DNA of 64,000 nt from Pseudoalteromonas denitrificans DSM 6059 (GCF_900112265.1 NZ_FOLO01000013.1:1-64000), one strand, 5' to 3'; shown: positions 7,618-17,512, numbered from the stretch's first letter. Numbers and translations are program-made. The notes: generated by a model not told the origin, from the letters alone.

Positions 7618-9636
7618 ATGAAGTTAAAATTACGAAGCGTAGCAGTTTTATGTGCAACATCACTATTGATAGTTGGATGTTCAGATTCAGATAAAGATGA
7701 CCCCAGTCTTGCGCCTGAAATAGGTACTCAATTAGAGCTTCGTCTGTTAGAAACTACCGATTTACATGCAAATGTGCTGAGTTACAATTATTTTTCCGAT
7801 AAATCTGATGATAAAGTAGGTTTGGCTAAAACGGCTTTATTAATCAATCAAGCACGAGAGCAAGTGAGTAATCATATCTTGGTTGATAATGGCGATTTAT
7901 TGCAAGGTAATCCGCTAGGTGACTATATTGCAAAAATAAAAACATTGAAACCTGGTGATATTCATCCAATGTATAAAGCAATGAATACACTCAATTATGA
8001 TGTAGCAAATATTGGTAATCATGAATTTAATTTTGGTTTAGACTTTTTACAAGAAGCCATTAATGATGCTAATTTTCCTTATATATCAGCTAATGTATTT
8101 GTTGATGATGGTGATGCTGATGAAGGCAACGATGAAACTTTATTCCCCCCCTTTTTAATCAAGGAAAAAGCTTTTACTGATAAATCAGGTAATACACATC
8201 AAATAAAAATTGGTTTTATTGGTTTTGTGCCACCACAAATAATGCAGTGGGATAAAGCAAATCTAGCGGGTAAAGTGATTGCAAAAGATATTGTAAAAAT
8301 GGCGAAACATTATGTGCCATTAATGAAAGCACAGGGGGCTGATATTGTTATTGCAATACCTCACTCAGGACTTGATGTTAGTGAACAAAAACCATTAGCG
8401 GAGAATGCCAGTTATTATTTGTCAGAAGTAGATGATATAGATGCCATCATGTTTGGTCATGCCCATGCTAATTTTCCTGGTGAAAAATATGATGGTTTGG
8501 TTGAAGCTGCAATCGATAATGAGAAAGGAACATTAAATGGTGTAGCTGCTGTTATGCCAGGTTTTTGGGGAAATAATTTAGGCATTATAGATTTAAACTT
8601 AGAATATACGATAGATGGTTGGCAAGTTATTTCATCACAATCTCAATTACAATCAATTTATGAAATAGATGATAATAAAAAAGTTATTCCTTTAGTTACA
8701 AGTGATACAGATATTGTAGATGCGGTAAGTACTGAGCATGATGAAACACGAACTTGGGTTAATAAAGCATTTGCGAAAGTATCAGGACCTATCAATAGTT
8801 ATTTTGCTTTGGTGAATGATGACCCTTCAATACAAATTGTGACAGATGCCCAAAGTTGGTATACAGCAAAAATAGTAGAAGGAACTGAACTTGAAGGGCT
8901 ACCAATTTTATCTGCGGGAGCGCCTTTTAGATCTGGTCGAGGGGGGGCAGACGATTATACCGCAATAGAAGCGGGAGATATTGCATATCGCAATGTTGCA
9001 GATCTGTATATTTATCCAAATATTCTTAAAGTACTCAAATTAAATGGTGAACAAGTTAAAGAGTGGTTAGAAATGTCAGCTGGGCAATTTAATCAAATAA
9101 CGGCTAACTCAAATCAAGTACAAGCGCTCATTAATTCAGATTTCCCATCATATAACTTTGATGTTTTAGACGGTGTCACCTATCAAATTGATGTAACACA
9201 GCCCGCACGATATGATACTAAAGGTACAAAAATAAGTGATGGTAACCGGATTAAAAATTTACGCTTTTCGGGTGAATTAGTAACAGATCAGCAAGTGTTT
9301 TTAGTCGCAACTAATAACTATCGCGCTTCAGGTGGTGGGCACTTCCCAAATATAGATACTAGTAAAGTCGTGATAGATTCACCTAATGAAAATCGTCAAG
9401 TGGTGGCTGATTATTTAACAGCACAAACAGAGTTAAATACTGAGTCTGGACTTGATCCATCCGCTGACATGAACTGGCAGTTTTCCCCAGTTGAAAATGT
9501 GAACATTCAATTTCACAGTTCAAATAGTGAACAAGCAAATGAGTTTAGCAAAAAATTCGACCATATTTTACCTACTGGTGAAATTAATGATGCAGGTTTT
9601 GCACTGTACTCATTAGATTTAAATATAAAAAAATAG
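7618..9636 (+). CDS. cpdB: 2',3'-cyclic-nucleotide 2'-phosphodiesterase / 3'-nucleotidase, lipoprotein
   Basis: A 672-residue member of the CpdB/5'-nucleotidase family. The N-terminus is a lipoprotein signal with lipobox LIVGC (Cys21). The metallophosphatase domain follows: TTDLHANV, DNGDLLQGNPLGDY (the NPLGDY form is typical of CpdB), GNHEFNFG, HSG and GHAHANF, all metal-binding motifs intact. The C-terminal nucleotide-binding domain carries SAGAPFRSGRGG and the NNYRASGGG loop. It hydrolyses 2',3'-cyclic NMPs and 3'-nucleotides outside the inner membrane to release nucleoside and phosphate. Most CpdB proteins are soluble periplasmic; here membrane anchoring is predicted. The candidate Pho box upstream suggests induction by phosphate starvation. 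Confidence 0.92.
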   Translation: MKLKLRSVAVLCATSLLIVGCSDSDKDDPSLAPEIGTQLELRLLETTDLHANVLSYNYFSDKSDDKVGLAKTALLINQAREQVSNHILVDNGDLLQGNPLGDYIAKIKTLKPGDIHPMYKAMNTLNYDVANIGNHEFNFGLDFLQEAINDANFPYISANVFVDDGDADEGNDETLFPPFLIKEKAFTDKSGNTHQIKIGFIGFVPPQIMQWDKANLAGKVIAKDIVKMAKHYVPLMKAQGADIVIAIPHSGLDVSEQKPLAENASYYLSEVDDIDAIMFGHAHANFPGEKYDGLVEAAIDNEKGTLNGVAAVMPGFWGNNLGIIDLNLEYTIDGWQVISSQSQLQSIYEIDDNKKVIPLVTSDTDIVDAVSTEHDETRTWVNKAFAKVSGPINSYFALVNDDPSIQIVTDAQSWYTAKIVEGTELEGLPILSAGAPFRSGRGGADDYTAIEAGDIAYRNVADLYIYPNILKVLKLNGEQVKEWLEMSAGQFNQITANSNQVQALINSDFPSYNFDVLDGVTYQIDVTQPARYDTKGTKISDGNRIKNLRFSGELVTDQQVFLVATNNYRASGGGHFPNIDTSKVVIDSPNENRQVVADYLTAQTELNTESGLDPSADMNWQFSPVENVNIQFHSSNSEQANEFSKKFDHILPTGEINDAGFALYSLDLNIKK

Positions 9637-9645
9637 CCCCCCTTT

Positions 9646-9675
9646 AAAACCTGCGTTCTTTAGCAGGTTTTTTTC
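9646..9675 (+). terminator. Intrinsic terminator after cpdB
   Basis: Arms AAAACCTGC (9646-9654) and GCAGGTTTT (9663-9671) with an eight-base loop and a T-run continuing to 9674. It lies between cpdB and the next gene, so the two are at least partly uncoupled. Confidence 0.9.
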
Positions 9676-9689
9676 TATGGAATGAAAAA

Positions 9690-11873
9690 ATGAAAAATAT
9701 CAAGATATTTAACAAAGCTTTGCTTAAAACGGCTCAAGCTTTAAGCTTAGCGTCTGTATTCTCTCTAAACTTTGCAAATGCAGCTACCCCTTATGCTTGG
9801 AATAATATAGCGCCAGTTAAAACGCCTAGCAGTACAAATAATAATGGAAAAACCGTTTTGTTTGACGTGTCTCATGGTGGTGTAGAGGGCAATGCTGATT
9901 GGGTCATTGACGGTGCATTTTCTGATTTTGCAGATGCACTTGTTATCCAAGGATATACGGTAAAAGAGTATAGAGGTATTGATTATAATCAAGATGGCGT
10001 AATACGTTTTCATGATGATAGAGTTAATAATACGCCTCAAAATGAAGCGGTTATCACTTATGATGCCATTAAAAATTCAGATGTATTTGTATTAGCTGAA
10101 ACGAATCGTCCTTTCACATTATCTGAACAAACAGCATTAATTCAATATGTAAATGCAGGTAAAGGGTTGTTTTTTATAGCAGATCATTATGATGCTGATC
10201 GCAATTTAAATACTTGGGATGCCACCGAAGTGTTTAATGGTTATAACCGCTCAGACCTAGAAAAATATAATTTAGGTGGACAATATGGAGATTGGCGAAA
10301 TCCTAAAGATGCATATTCTGGATGGTTAGTTGAAAATTTTGGTATTCGTTTTCGTTTTAATGCCATTGACTATAAAGCAGGTATAAGTGGTATTAAATCT
10401 CCAAGTGAAACAGAAGGAATTACGCAAGGTGCGCAGCCTGTTTTGATGGCGGGTGGTGCCACTTTAGCGATTGTTGATGAACAAAAAGCAAAAGGTCTTG
10501 TTTATTTTTCAGAAAATGACAAGCCAACAAAGTGGAGACATGCGAAAGATTCCGGGCTTTATTTTGGTGGCGAAGCTGAAGGCCCTTATGTCGCAATCGC
10601 TAAATCAGGTAAAGGAAAGGCTGCATTTATTGGTGACTCATCGCCTATTGAAGATACTACGCCTAAATATAAACGCCAAGATAATGGTAATTCAAAAAAA
10701 ACGTACCCTGGTTGGACTGACTCAGGAAATGCGGCACAACTGAGTGTAAATATTATTAATTGGTTAGCAAAAACAGAAAACTATACTTCTTTTAATAATG
10801 AAGATGGTCATATATCAGGAATGGTTACCCCTGATGCGATGGCCACACAAGAGTTTACCGACCCTAACAATGGAAATCCTTGGGGAACACCTGCAAGCGG
10901 TTTTAATGCTTGGGATACAGATAGCTATAAAAATAATGCTTTTAATGCTGCTTTTGGCGATATTCAAGGTGAACCGGATCCAACGCCTGATCCAACAACA
11001 AATATATCTGTTTCAGAAGCATTAAAAATGCCGCAAGGGAGTAATGTCACTGTGGTAGGTAAAGTGACTGCCGCGGTAAATGGCATTTATGCGTTAGAAC
11101 TAAGTGATATAAATGATATATCAAGTCATATTTTTGTAAAACTTGAAAGTACACAACGTTCAGACTTTAATCCGCAGCTTAATCCTGAAATTTTAAATCA
11201 ACATATCATTGTTACAGGTATTCGTAATAGCTATATGAATGAAGCAGGTATACGCAATGTCAGCAAAATAGCACTCGCACCTACTGCATTATCAGTAAAG
11301 CAAGCACTAGCAAGTGCAAAAGGAGAGCTAATCACATTAACAGGAAAAGTAAAATCAGCATTAAATGATATATATGCTTTAGTGCTAGTTGATAATAATT
11401 CAGATCTCACAATAAATATTAAATTAGAAAGCAACCAACGAAGTCAGTTTAGTCCACAATTGAATCCTGAACTATTAGATGCACAATTATTAATAAAAGG
11501 TGTTCGTGATAGTTATATGGGGGGAGATGGCGTAAGACAAGTCTCAAATATAGAGCTTGTATCTAATAACACTCCAACCACACCAGAAGGGCTAACGGTT
11601 TCTCAAGCACTGGCTTTGCAAAATGGCACTTTAGTGACAGTTATTGGGGAAATTAAAAGCGCAATTAATGGTCAATATGCTTTAGCTTTGATTGATGCTG
11701 ATAATCAATTTGAAACACTTTATATTAAATTAGAATCAAATCACCGAGACACTTTTAGTCCACAAATCAACCCACAAAATATAGGTAAAAAAATTCGTGT
11801 AACGGGTATTCGAAATGATTATATGAATGAATTAGGCGTTAAATATGTTAGTGATATTTCTTTTATAAATTAA
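9690..11873 (+). CDS. Secreted GATase-like domain protein with three C-terminal OB-fold (DUF6359-like) repeats
   Basis: A 727-residue exported protein (signal peptide about residues 1-31, ending FANA). Residues about 50-360 look like a class I glutamine amidotransferase-like/DUF4350-type alpha-beta domain: VLFDVSHGG, DVFVLAETNRPFT, GLFFIADHYD and AAFIGDSSPIED. No nucleophilic Cys is seen at an elbow. After a Pro/Asp linker (PDPTPDPTT), three repeats of about 95 residues start at roughly 440, 535 and 635. Each runs from V.QAL to RVTGIRN.YM.E.GV, and resembles the OB-fold domains of extracellular nucleases such as YhcR. These probably bind nucleic acid. It follows cpdB, so a role in extracellular nucleic-acid use is plausible. 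No catalytic function is assigned. Confidence 0.75.
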   Translation: MKNIKIFNKALLKTAQALSLASVFSLNFANAATPYAWNNIAPVKTPSSTNNNGKTVLFDVSHGGVEGNADWVIDGAFSDFADALVIQGYTVKEYRGIDYNQDGVIRFHDDRVNNTPQNEAVITYDAIKNSDVFVLAETNRPFTLSEQTALIQYVNAGKGLFFIADHYDADRNLNTWDATEVFNGYNRSDLEKYNLGGQYGDWRNPKDAYSGWLVENFGIRFRFNAIDYKAGISGIKSPSETEGITQGAQPVLMAGGATLAIVDEQKAKGLVYFSENDKPTKWRHAKDSGLYFGGEAEGPYVAIAKSGKGKAAFIGDSSPIEDTTPKYKRQDNGNSKKTYPGWTDSGNAAQLSVNIINWLAKTENYTSFNNEDGHISGMVTPDAMATQEFTDPNNGNPWGTPASGFNAWDTDSYKNNAFNAAFGDIQGEPDPTPDPTTNISVSEALKMPQGSNVTVVGKVTAAVNGIYALELSDINDISSHIFVKLESTQRSDFNPQLNPEILNQHIIVTGIRNSYMNEAGIRNVSKIALAPTALSVKQALASAKGELITLTGKVKSALNDIYALVLVDNNSDLTINIKLESNQRSQFSPQLNPELLDAQLLIKGVRDSYMGGDGVRQVSNIELVSNNTPTTPEGLTVSQALALQNGTLVTVIGEIKSAINGQYALALIDADNQFETLYIKLESNHRDTFSPQINPQNIGKKIRVTGIRNDYMNELGVKYVSDISFIN

Positions 11874-12005
11874 ATAAGCTTAGTGTAAGTTGCCAAATTT
11901 AGATGTGGTAACTACTTTTAAGCTGCATTGAGATAAATATTATATTTGGCAGCATTTACATTGAATTTTGTATGATATTTAGCCATCATTAATTTAGAGG
12001 GTATA

Positions 12006-12734
12006 ATGATGGCTAACATGATAAAAAGTTTAATAATGTTTAACTTTTTGACATTAAGTATAACGATATTTGCTAATACTCATTTAAGCATTGTGATTGG
12101 AGAATGGCCTCCATTTAATTATACAAATGAAAATAATCAAATTGTTGGAAGTACAACAGACCTAGTTAAAAAGGTGCTAAAACAAGTCAATATTTCATAT
12201 AGTATTCGGAGTTATCCTTGGGCTCGTTCAATGTTGATAGCGCAAGGTTCTGGAAATGTAATGATATATTCCATTTACCAAACACCCGAACGATTTAATA
12301 AATTTCAATGGATTTGTCCCTTATCCCCTCCAGTTAAAACCTTTTTGTATCGTTTAGAAAGTCGTAAAGATTTAGATATTTCCTCACTTTCGCAGGCAAA
12401 AAATTATCGAATTGGTGTCCACCGAAATAGCAGTACACATGAGTTTTTAGTTAAAAAAGGATTTGCAGCAGGTGATAACTTAGATTTAATTGCTGATGGT
12501 AAGATAAATACCCGAAAGTTCTTAGCTAAAAGATTGGATTTTATTGTAGAAACGGAATTTTCAGTGAAGCAAAGACTAAAAAATTTAAACATGTCTACTG
12601 ATATTGTAGTTAAGGCTCTAGAACTAAAAGGCTTTAGTGGAAATTCGGTTTGCATGGCATTTAGCTTAGCTACGGATAAAAACTTGATAGAAAAAATAGA
12701 AATTGCTTTACGAAAAATTCAGAGTAAGTCGTAA
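12006..12734 (+). CDS. Periplasmic solute-binding protein, SBP_bac_3-like (paralogue A)
   Basis: A 242-residue exported protein (signal peptide through about residue 25) of the family 3 extracellular solute-binding type: GEWPPFNYTNENNQIVG, then WARSM and a second lobe with DGKINTRKFLAKRLDFIVE. These proteins bind amino acids or related polar solutes. The start is ambiguous: ATG at 12006 or 12009. The GAGGG at 11997-12001 is better spaced for 12009. No ABC permease or ATPase is adjacent, so it may be a stand-alone binding protein as is common in marine Gammaproteobacteria. The next gene is a close paralogue. Confidence 0.82.
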   Translation: MMANMIKSLIMFNFLTLSITIFANTHLSIVIGEWPPFNYTNENNQIVGSTTDLVKKVLKQVNISYSIRSYPWARSMLIAQGSGNVMIYSIYQTPERFNKFQWICPLSPPVKTFLYRLESRKDLDISSLSQAKNYRIGVHRNSSTHEFLVKKGFAAGDNLDLIADGKINTRKFLAKRLDFIVETEFSVKQRLKNLNMSTDIVVKALELKGFSGNSVCMAFSLATDKNLIEKIEIALRKIQSKS

Positions 12735-12854
12735 ACAGGTATAAGTGAGGAGGAATATATAACCATTATTATTCAGATAGATCTAATCCTTTTTAGTTGT
12801 TTTTTGATTGATATTTAGTCACTATGAGGGTAATAAATATTAAGGCTACTAAAT

Positions 12855-13571
12855 ATGATTAAACAGCTATTTTTGATATGTTTTTTATTTATAAGTAATA
12901 GTTTAAGTGCAGATGTTAAATTACAAGTTGTTACAGAGGAATGGCCTCCATTCAATTTTACAAACGAAGATAATCAGGTTGTAGGTACTACAACGACTCT
13001 CGTTAAAAAAATACTTAAACAGGCGAATATAGAATATTCAATTCATAGCTATCCATGGGCTAGATCGATGCAATTGGCACAAGGGCCTGGTAATGTCATG
13101 ATTTATTCTATATATCAAACATCTGATCGTCTTAATAAATTTCAATGGATCTGCCCTCTATCTTCACCTGTTAAATCTTATCTGTTTCGTTTAACAAGCC
13201 GAAACGATCTCAATATCACTAAGCTTAATCAGGCTAAAAAATATCGCATTGGTATTAACCGTGCTGATAGCTCTCATGAGTATTTGACTAAATATGGCTT
13301 TATAGAAGGTAAGAATTTAGACCTAACGGCGGATGGAAAGGCAAATATTAGAAAGTTTTTAGCAAAAAGAGTTGATTTTATAGTGCAAACGAAGCATTCA
13401 ATGTTAGAACGTTTAAAAGAAGTTAATATGCCATATAGCAAGGTCGAAAAAGTAATAGAGTTAACAGGTTACAATAAAAAATCACCTTGTATGGCTTTTA
13501 GTCTAACGACTGATAAATCTATGATAAAAAAAATACAAAAAGCTTTTTTAAACATAAAAAATCAGTCATAA
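12855..13571 (+). CDS. Periplasmic solute-binding protein, SBP_bac_3-like (paralogue B)
   Basis: A 238-residue exported protein (signal peptide ends near residue 19, SLSADV) that aligns along its whole length with the preceding gene: EEWPPFNFTNEDNQVVG, SYPWARSM, GNVMIYSIYQT, KFQWICPLS and LTADGKANIRKFLAKRVDFIV are shared or nearly so. This is a tandem duplication that has diverged mostly in the signal peptide and second lobe. The ligand is probably a small amino-acid-like molecule. Its stop lies 8 bp from the end of the convergent hydrolase gene. Confidence 0.82.
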   Translation: MIKQLFLICFLFISNSLSADVKLQVVTEEWPPFNFTNEDNQVVGTTTTLVKKILKQANIEYSIHSYPWARSMQLAQGPGNVMIYSIYQTSDRLNKFQWICPLSSPVKSYLFRLTSRNDLNITKLNQAKKYRIGINRADSSHEYLTKYGFIEGKNLDLTADGKANIRKFLAKRVDFIVQTKHSMLERLKEVNMPYSKVEKVIELTGYNKKSPCMAFSLTTDKSMIKKIQKAFLNIKNQS

Positions 13572-13579
13572 AGAGTTTC

Positions 13580-15229
13580 TTATTTATTAGATAAAGTTAA
13601 GGTATTGTTTATTTTATTTTCGTAGTTTACTTTTATTTTATATAAATCGGTTGTTGGTGAGCTATATAAAATATCAGCCGTATCTATAACTAAAGCTAAA
13701 TAATGCCCTTGAGGTACATCATAAGCTGTTGCAACTAAATCGATGTCTATCTCAATTGTTTCATTGGGGGTCGCGTTTAAAATTGTATAGGGTGCATGTG
13801 TGATTAAAGTACCAATACCAGCCCAGTTTACATCATATAAATATGCAACTAATAAGGCATCACTTTTACTAGGTGTAACATTTAAATGAATTTTAGATAT
13901 GCCTCTAAGGTACATTTTTTCCTCTAACCAGTCTGATTCCCATCTAATAGCATTAACAGTACTGATCAAAGGCATGCTTGAGATAATCGGCAGGTCTAAG
14001 TAATCCTCTGTCATATATGAAATCAATGGAATTCCTGTACTTGCTAAAGTATCTAAACCTGAATAAATTGTATCCGTTTTAGGCCACCAAGGTGAATAAG
14101 GTGTTGTTTTCATATCCCCGTCACCATCAAGTTCTTTTTCATGAAGATATAAAGTAGTTTGAGATATATCGGCTGATGGCCAGTTATCAAATTGCTCGTA
14201 CTCACCAAATTTGATTTCCATTTCAACTGGTTTCTTATTTGTAATACCGTTTTGTTCACCCTTCAACCAATGATCAAACCATGCATGTACATTTTTCCAA
14301 ACATGGTGTTGTGCTTTACCCATACCGAGTACTTCACCAACGGCATGTGTTCCTTGGTTTAAATCGAGTAATTTAGGCCCTGTTAGCGCTTTATATAATT
14401 TTAAGACACTATTTGGCTGGAATAAGTTATCACCAAAATTATTAGATAAATATATCGGCACTGCATTTTGATTTAGTTTATCTATGTAATTTAATGGGGA
14501 GCGTTGGTTAGCCCATTGAGTAATTTCAGCAATACGCTCTTGTTTAAGTAAACCAATATAATTTTTTGCAATTTCATCGCTGGGGTCTCCTGTTAAATAT
14601 CCTAGTCCAGTTAATAATGCCCCCCAAATTAATCTTGGAGACTGGTGACCATAAAGAGACTCTGTCAGGCTTCCCCAAGTGCTCATAGCGGCTACGGCAT
14701 TAATTCTGGGCTCATGAGCAGCACTTAATAAACTTATACCTGACCCGTATGAAACACCAGCAAGGCCAATATTACTTTCGTCCACAGGATAGTTTGCCAA
14801 TAAATAATCAATCACTGCAGAGACATCATTTATATCTTGTTCACCTGCGGTCGCAATTTTTCCTCCTGAATTGCCAAACCCTCTAGTCGAATAACTTAAT
14901 ACGATATACCCTTGCTCTGCAAATTTAGCTGCTTCAGTAAGGTATTCATATTCATCTAGCCCCCAGCTATTAATGAAAATTATTGTAGGATAATAATCTA
15001 ACCCCGAAGTTGGTACGAAAATGTTTGCGTGTAAGTTAATACCATCCTGAGCAGTAATAATGATGTCGTCATTACTTGTATATAAATGTGACTGTTTAAA
15101 TACTGGGTGCCCAACAAGTGCCTTTAATAAGTCTATTAAAGAGCTTGCATGTACTTGATTAGTTGAAAAAATAACGGTGAATACAAATAAAAACTTGTAT
15201 AAATATTTCCTATTTTGTTTTTTTATCAT
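13580..15229 (-). CDS. CocE/NonD-type alpha/beta hydrolase (X-Pro dipeptidyl-peptidase S15-like), exported
   Basis: A 549-residue exported protein (signal peptide residues 1-28, ending VHA). The alpha/beta hydrolase core has the nucleophile elbow GVSYGSG (Ser near residue 161), an oxyanion region FINSWG, an Asp in SNNFGDNLFQ and a His in NQGTHAVG, completing a plausible catalytic triad. A C-terminal jelly-roll of about 200 residues (from EMEIKFGEYEQF) fits the CocE/S15 architecture. Family members hydrolyse esters or release X-Pro dipeptides; substrate cannot be told here. The setting among secreted peptidases favours a nutritional exoenzyme. Confidence 0.82.
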   Translation of the reverse strand: MIKKQNRKYLYKFLFVFTVIFSTNQVHASSLIDLLKALVGHPVFKQSHLYTSNDDIIITAQDGINLHANIFVPTSGLDYYPTIIFINSWGLDEYEYLTEAAKFAEQGYIVLSYSTRGFGNSGGKIATAGEQDINDVSAVIDYLLANYPVDESNIGLAGVSYGSGISLLSAAHEPRINAVAAMSTWGSLTESLYGHQSPRLIWGALLTGLGYLTGDPSDEIAKNYIGLLKQERIAEITQWANQRSPLNYIDKLNQNAVPIYLSNNFGDNLFQPNSVLKLYKALTGPKLLDLNQGTHAVGEVLGMGKAQHHVWKNVHAWFDHWLKGEQNGITNKKPVEMEIKFGEYEQFDNWPSADISQTTLYLHEKELDGDGDMKTTPYSPWWPKTDTIYSGLDTLASTGIPLISYMTEDYLDLPIISSMPLISTVNAIRWESDWLEEKMYLRGISKIHLNVTPSKSDALLVAYLYDVNWAGIGTLITHAPYTILNATPNETIEIDIDLVATAYDVPQGHYLALVIDTADILYSSPTTDLYKIKVNYENKINNTLTLSNK

Positions 15230-15603
15230 AATAGTTCTCTTTTTATTTTTTATTTAAATGAACTCTAAACGGATTGTGCGATAATTGGCTTAGAGTTTTT
15301 ATTCTAGGAACTAAAAAGAGGGTTTGATATTTTTAATATTTATATTCAATATTCACGATGTTTCTTTAATGGGTAACCAGCATGTTTGTTTTTCATTCAG
15401 TTTAGGTTAATCAATTTTTATTTATGCTTATAATCAAGTTTTAAAAACATGGGTAATAAAGAATGAAAAAGAGTACTCTTACGATTTCTTACATTTTAAA
15501 AACAATTACTCACGTTATTGTTTATGTTTTTATATAAAATGACCGTATTAGCATGATGCTATGCTAAGCATTTATTTCATAGTTTAAGAGTAATTAATAT
15601 TTC
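15230..15603. other. Divergent intergenic region before the LpoB operon
   Basis: About 370 bp between divergent genes, presumably with both promoters. A 20-bp inverted repeat, TTAGCAT (15548-15554) / ATGCTAA (15561-15567), lies 37 bp before the plus-strand start and could be an operator. No gene is seen. Confidence 0.5.
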
Positions 15604-17028
15604 ATGTTAAAGCCTTTATATTCAAAAATTTTGTATTTATTAATCATTTTAACTTTGCCTGGTTGCGCAACGATGCAGTTCAGAGACTTGTTCTCAGGTT
15701 ATGCTCAGCAAATGGAACCAGTGAAATTTCAAGCTAATAATGGTCAATTTAAACAAGCAATTGCTTCAACCCCAGAGCGCTCTGTGTCAGATACAAACTA
15801 TGTTTTAGCTTTATTAGAAAAAGGTCGTCTGTCTCATTTGTCTGGAGATTATCCGACAAGTATTAAATTGTTTTCTCAGGCGAGTCATTATATCGATGAG
15901 CAAAAGTTGAAAGCAAAGTTACAAGTGAGTAAAGGTTTTCAAAATGTGGGGGCAATTGTAAGTAATGACAGTGCAATTACCTATGTAGTACCAGATTATG
16001 AACAAAGCATGATGCATAGTTATCAAGCTTTAAATTATCTTTATCAAAAAAATACTGAAGCTGCGTTAGTAGAAATCAGGAAGGCAAACTTAGTTCAAAG
16101 AGCTGCTTTAGAAAATAATTTTGATGCAATAAATGATGCAATTGATAGTTTAGAAAATGAAGTTGAAGTTGACTGGCAAAGTATTAGTGATACCTATCCT
16201 GAAATGGAGAATATAGTAGGAAAGGCCAAAAACGGTTTTCAAAATGCATATACTTTTTATATATCAGGCGTACTTTATGAAGCATCAGGTGAGTTAAATG
16301 ATGCTTATATAGATTATAAAAAAGCCTTAGAAATATATCCTGAAAATACTTACTTGCAGCAAGATGTATTAAAAATAGCAAAAAAATTAGGCATGACAGA
16401 TGATTTACAAAAATTCGAAAAGCGTTTTGGTAAATACACATCAAAAAATGTAAAAAATGACGGTCAGATTGTTGTGGTATATGAGCAAGATTTAGTTGAA
16501 GCGCGTGATGAAATGGTATTACGTCTTCCTGTTTATACGAGTAAAGATGATATGCGCTTTTATAGTCTGGCTTTACCTGTTTATAACAATAAACAGCAAG
16601 TATCTCATGTTGCTAATTTTCAGTTAGATTCAAAAGCATTAAAATTTTCTCAAATAGTGAAAGTAGAGGCGTTAGCTGCTCAAACATTAAAGTCGCAGTT
16701 ACCGGGTTTAATAACACGTCAAGTTTTAAGGCTTATTGCTAAAGAAAAGGTGCGCAAAAAAATGAGTAAAGAAGCTGGAGATGTTGGCAATATTTTAGCG
16801 AATTTATATAACTTAGCATCCGAGCGAGCTGATACTCGAAGTTGGTTAACATTACCTCAATCAACCAATATTTTAAGAACTTATGTTAAAGAAGGTGAAC
16901 ACCATTTAGTGCTTAATATTGGTGGCAAGCATAAAAAAATTGAAGTTGATGTAAAACCAAACCGTATCACTTTAGTGAATATCACAGCAATGAGTAACCA
17001 TATTGGTTACAAAACGATTAACTTATAA
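15604..17028 (+). CDS. COG3014 family lipoprotein with TPR-like helices
   Basis: A 474-residue lipoprotein (lipobox LPGC, Cys21). Residues about 60-270 are helical and TPR-like (ALLEKGRLSHLSGDYPTSIKLF; a second motif ending DYKKALEIYPENTY), and the C-terminal part is predicted beta-rich. It belongs to the COG3014 group, which is usually encoded together with LpoB-like and YcfL-like lipoproteins, as here. A scaffold for an outer-membrane lipoprotein complex is likely, but no biochemical function is known. First gene of a four-gene cluster running to 18610. Confidence 0.85.
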   Translation: MLKPLYSKILYLLIILTLPGCATMQFRDLFSGYAQQMEPVKFQANNGQFKQAIASTPERSVSDTNYVLALLEKGRLSHLSGDYPTSIKLFSQASHYIDEQKLKAKLQVSKGFQNVGAIVSNDSAITYVVPDYEQSMMHSYQALNYLYQKNTEAALVEIRKANLVQRAALENNFDAINDAIDSLENEVEVDWQSISDTYPEMENIVGKAKNGFQNAYTFYISGVLYEASGELNDAYIDYKKALEIYPENTYLQQDVLKIAKKLGMTDDLQKFEKRFGKYTSKNVKNDGQIVVVYEQDLVEARDEMVLRLPVYTSKDDMRFYSLALPVYNNKQQVSHVANFQLDSKALKFSQIVKVEALAAQTLKSQLPGLITRQVLRLIAKEKVRKKMSKEAGDVGNILANLYNLASERADTRSWLTLPQSTNILRTYVKEGEHHLVLNIGGKHKKIEVDVKPNRITLVNITAMSNHIGYKTINL

Positions 17029-17041
17029 AAGGAAGAACGAG

Positions 17042-17479
17042 ATGCTTAAGGTGATAAACCCCATTTTTTTAGTAACTTTTAGCTGTTTTATTTTAGCTGG
17101 ATGTGCAAAACCTGTTACTTCAGGTATAGGAACAAGCCAATTAACTTTAGGTGATGATTTTAGTCAACATCTAAAGTTAGATAATCCCAAATTGGTTAAA
17201 AAATTGAAAATTTCAAATGTAATAAGTCGTAAAAATAATGATTTATTACAATTAAATTTAGAATTAAGCAGTCAATATAAAAAATCACAAAGTTTACAGT
17301 ACCATTTTGAATGGTTTGATTTACAAGGGTTTGCTGTAGAAGCGGGTAAGTCACCTTGGCAGTCTTTAGACTTACATGGTTTTGGAGTTATTAATTTAAC
17401 AGCATTAGCTCCTTCAGTTAGGGCCGAAAAATTCAAAATATATGTTCGCGAAGTATCAACAAAATCGCAAAAGTTTTAA
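17042..17479 (+). CDS. YcfL-like lipoprotein
   Basis: A 145-residue lipoprotein. The ATG at 17042 is chosen over an in-frame upstream start at 17003 because it is preceded by AAGGAAG and gives a proper lipoprotein signal with lipobox LAGC. The C-terminal domain (YHFEWFDLQGFAVEAG.SPWQSLDLHG) is the conserved YcfL/COG5633 beta-sandwich. It begins 13 bp after the upstream gene's stop. YcfL is found next to lpoB in enterics too. Its role is thought to be envelope-related, with no reaction assigned. Confidence 0.85.
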   Translation: MLKVINPIFLVTFSCFILAGCAKPVTSGIGTSQLTLGDDFSQHLKLDNPKLVKKLKISNVISRKNNDLLQLNLELSSQYKKSQSLQYHFEWFDLQGFAVEAGKSPWQSLDLHGFGVINLTALAPSVRAEKFKIYVREVSTKSQKF

Positions 17480-17512
17480 ATTAATAGTATTAGATAGAAA
17501 GAGGAAAATCCC

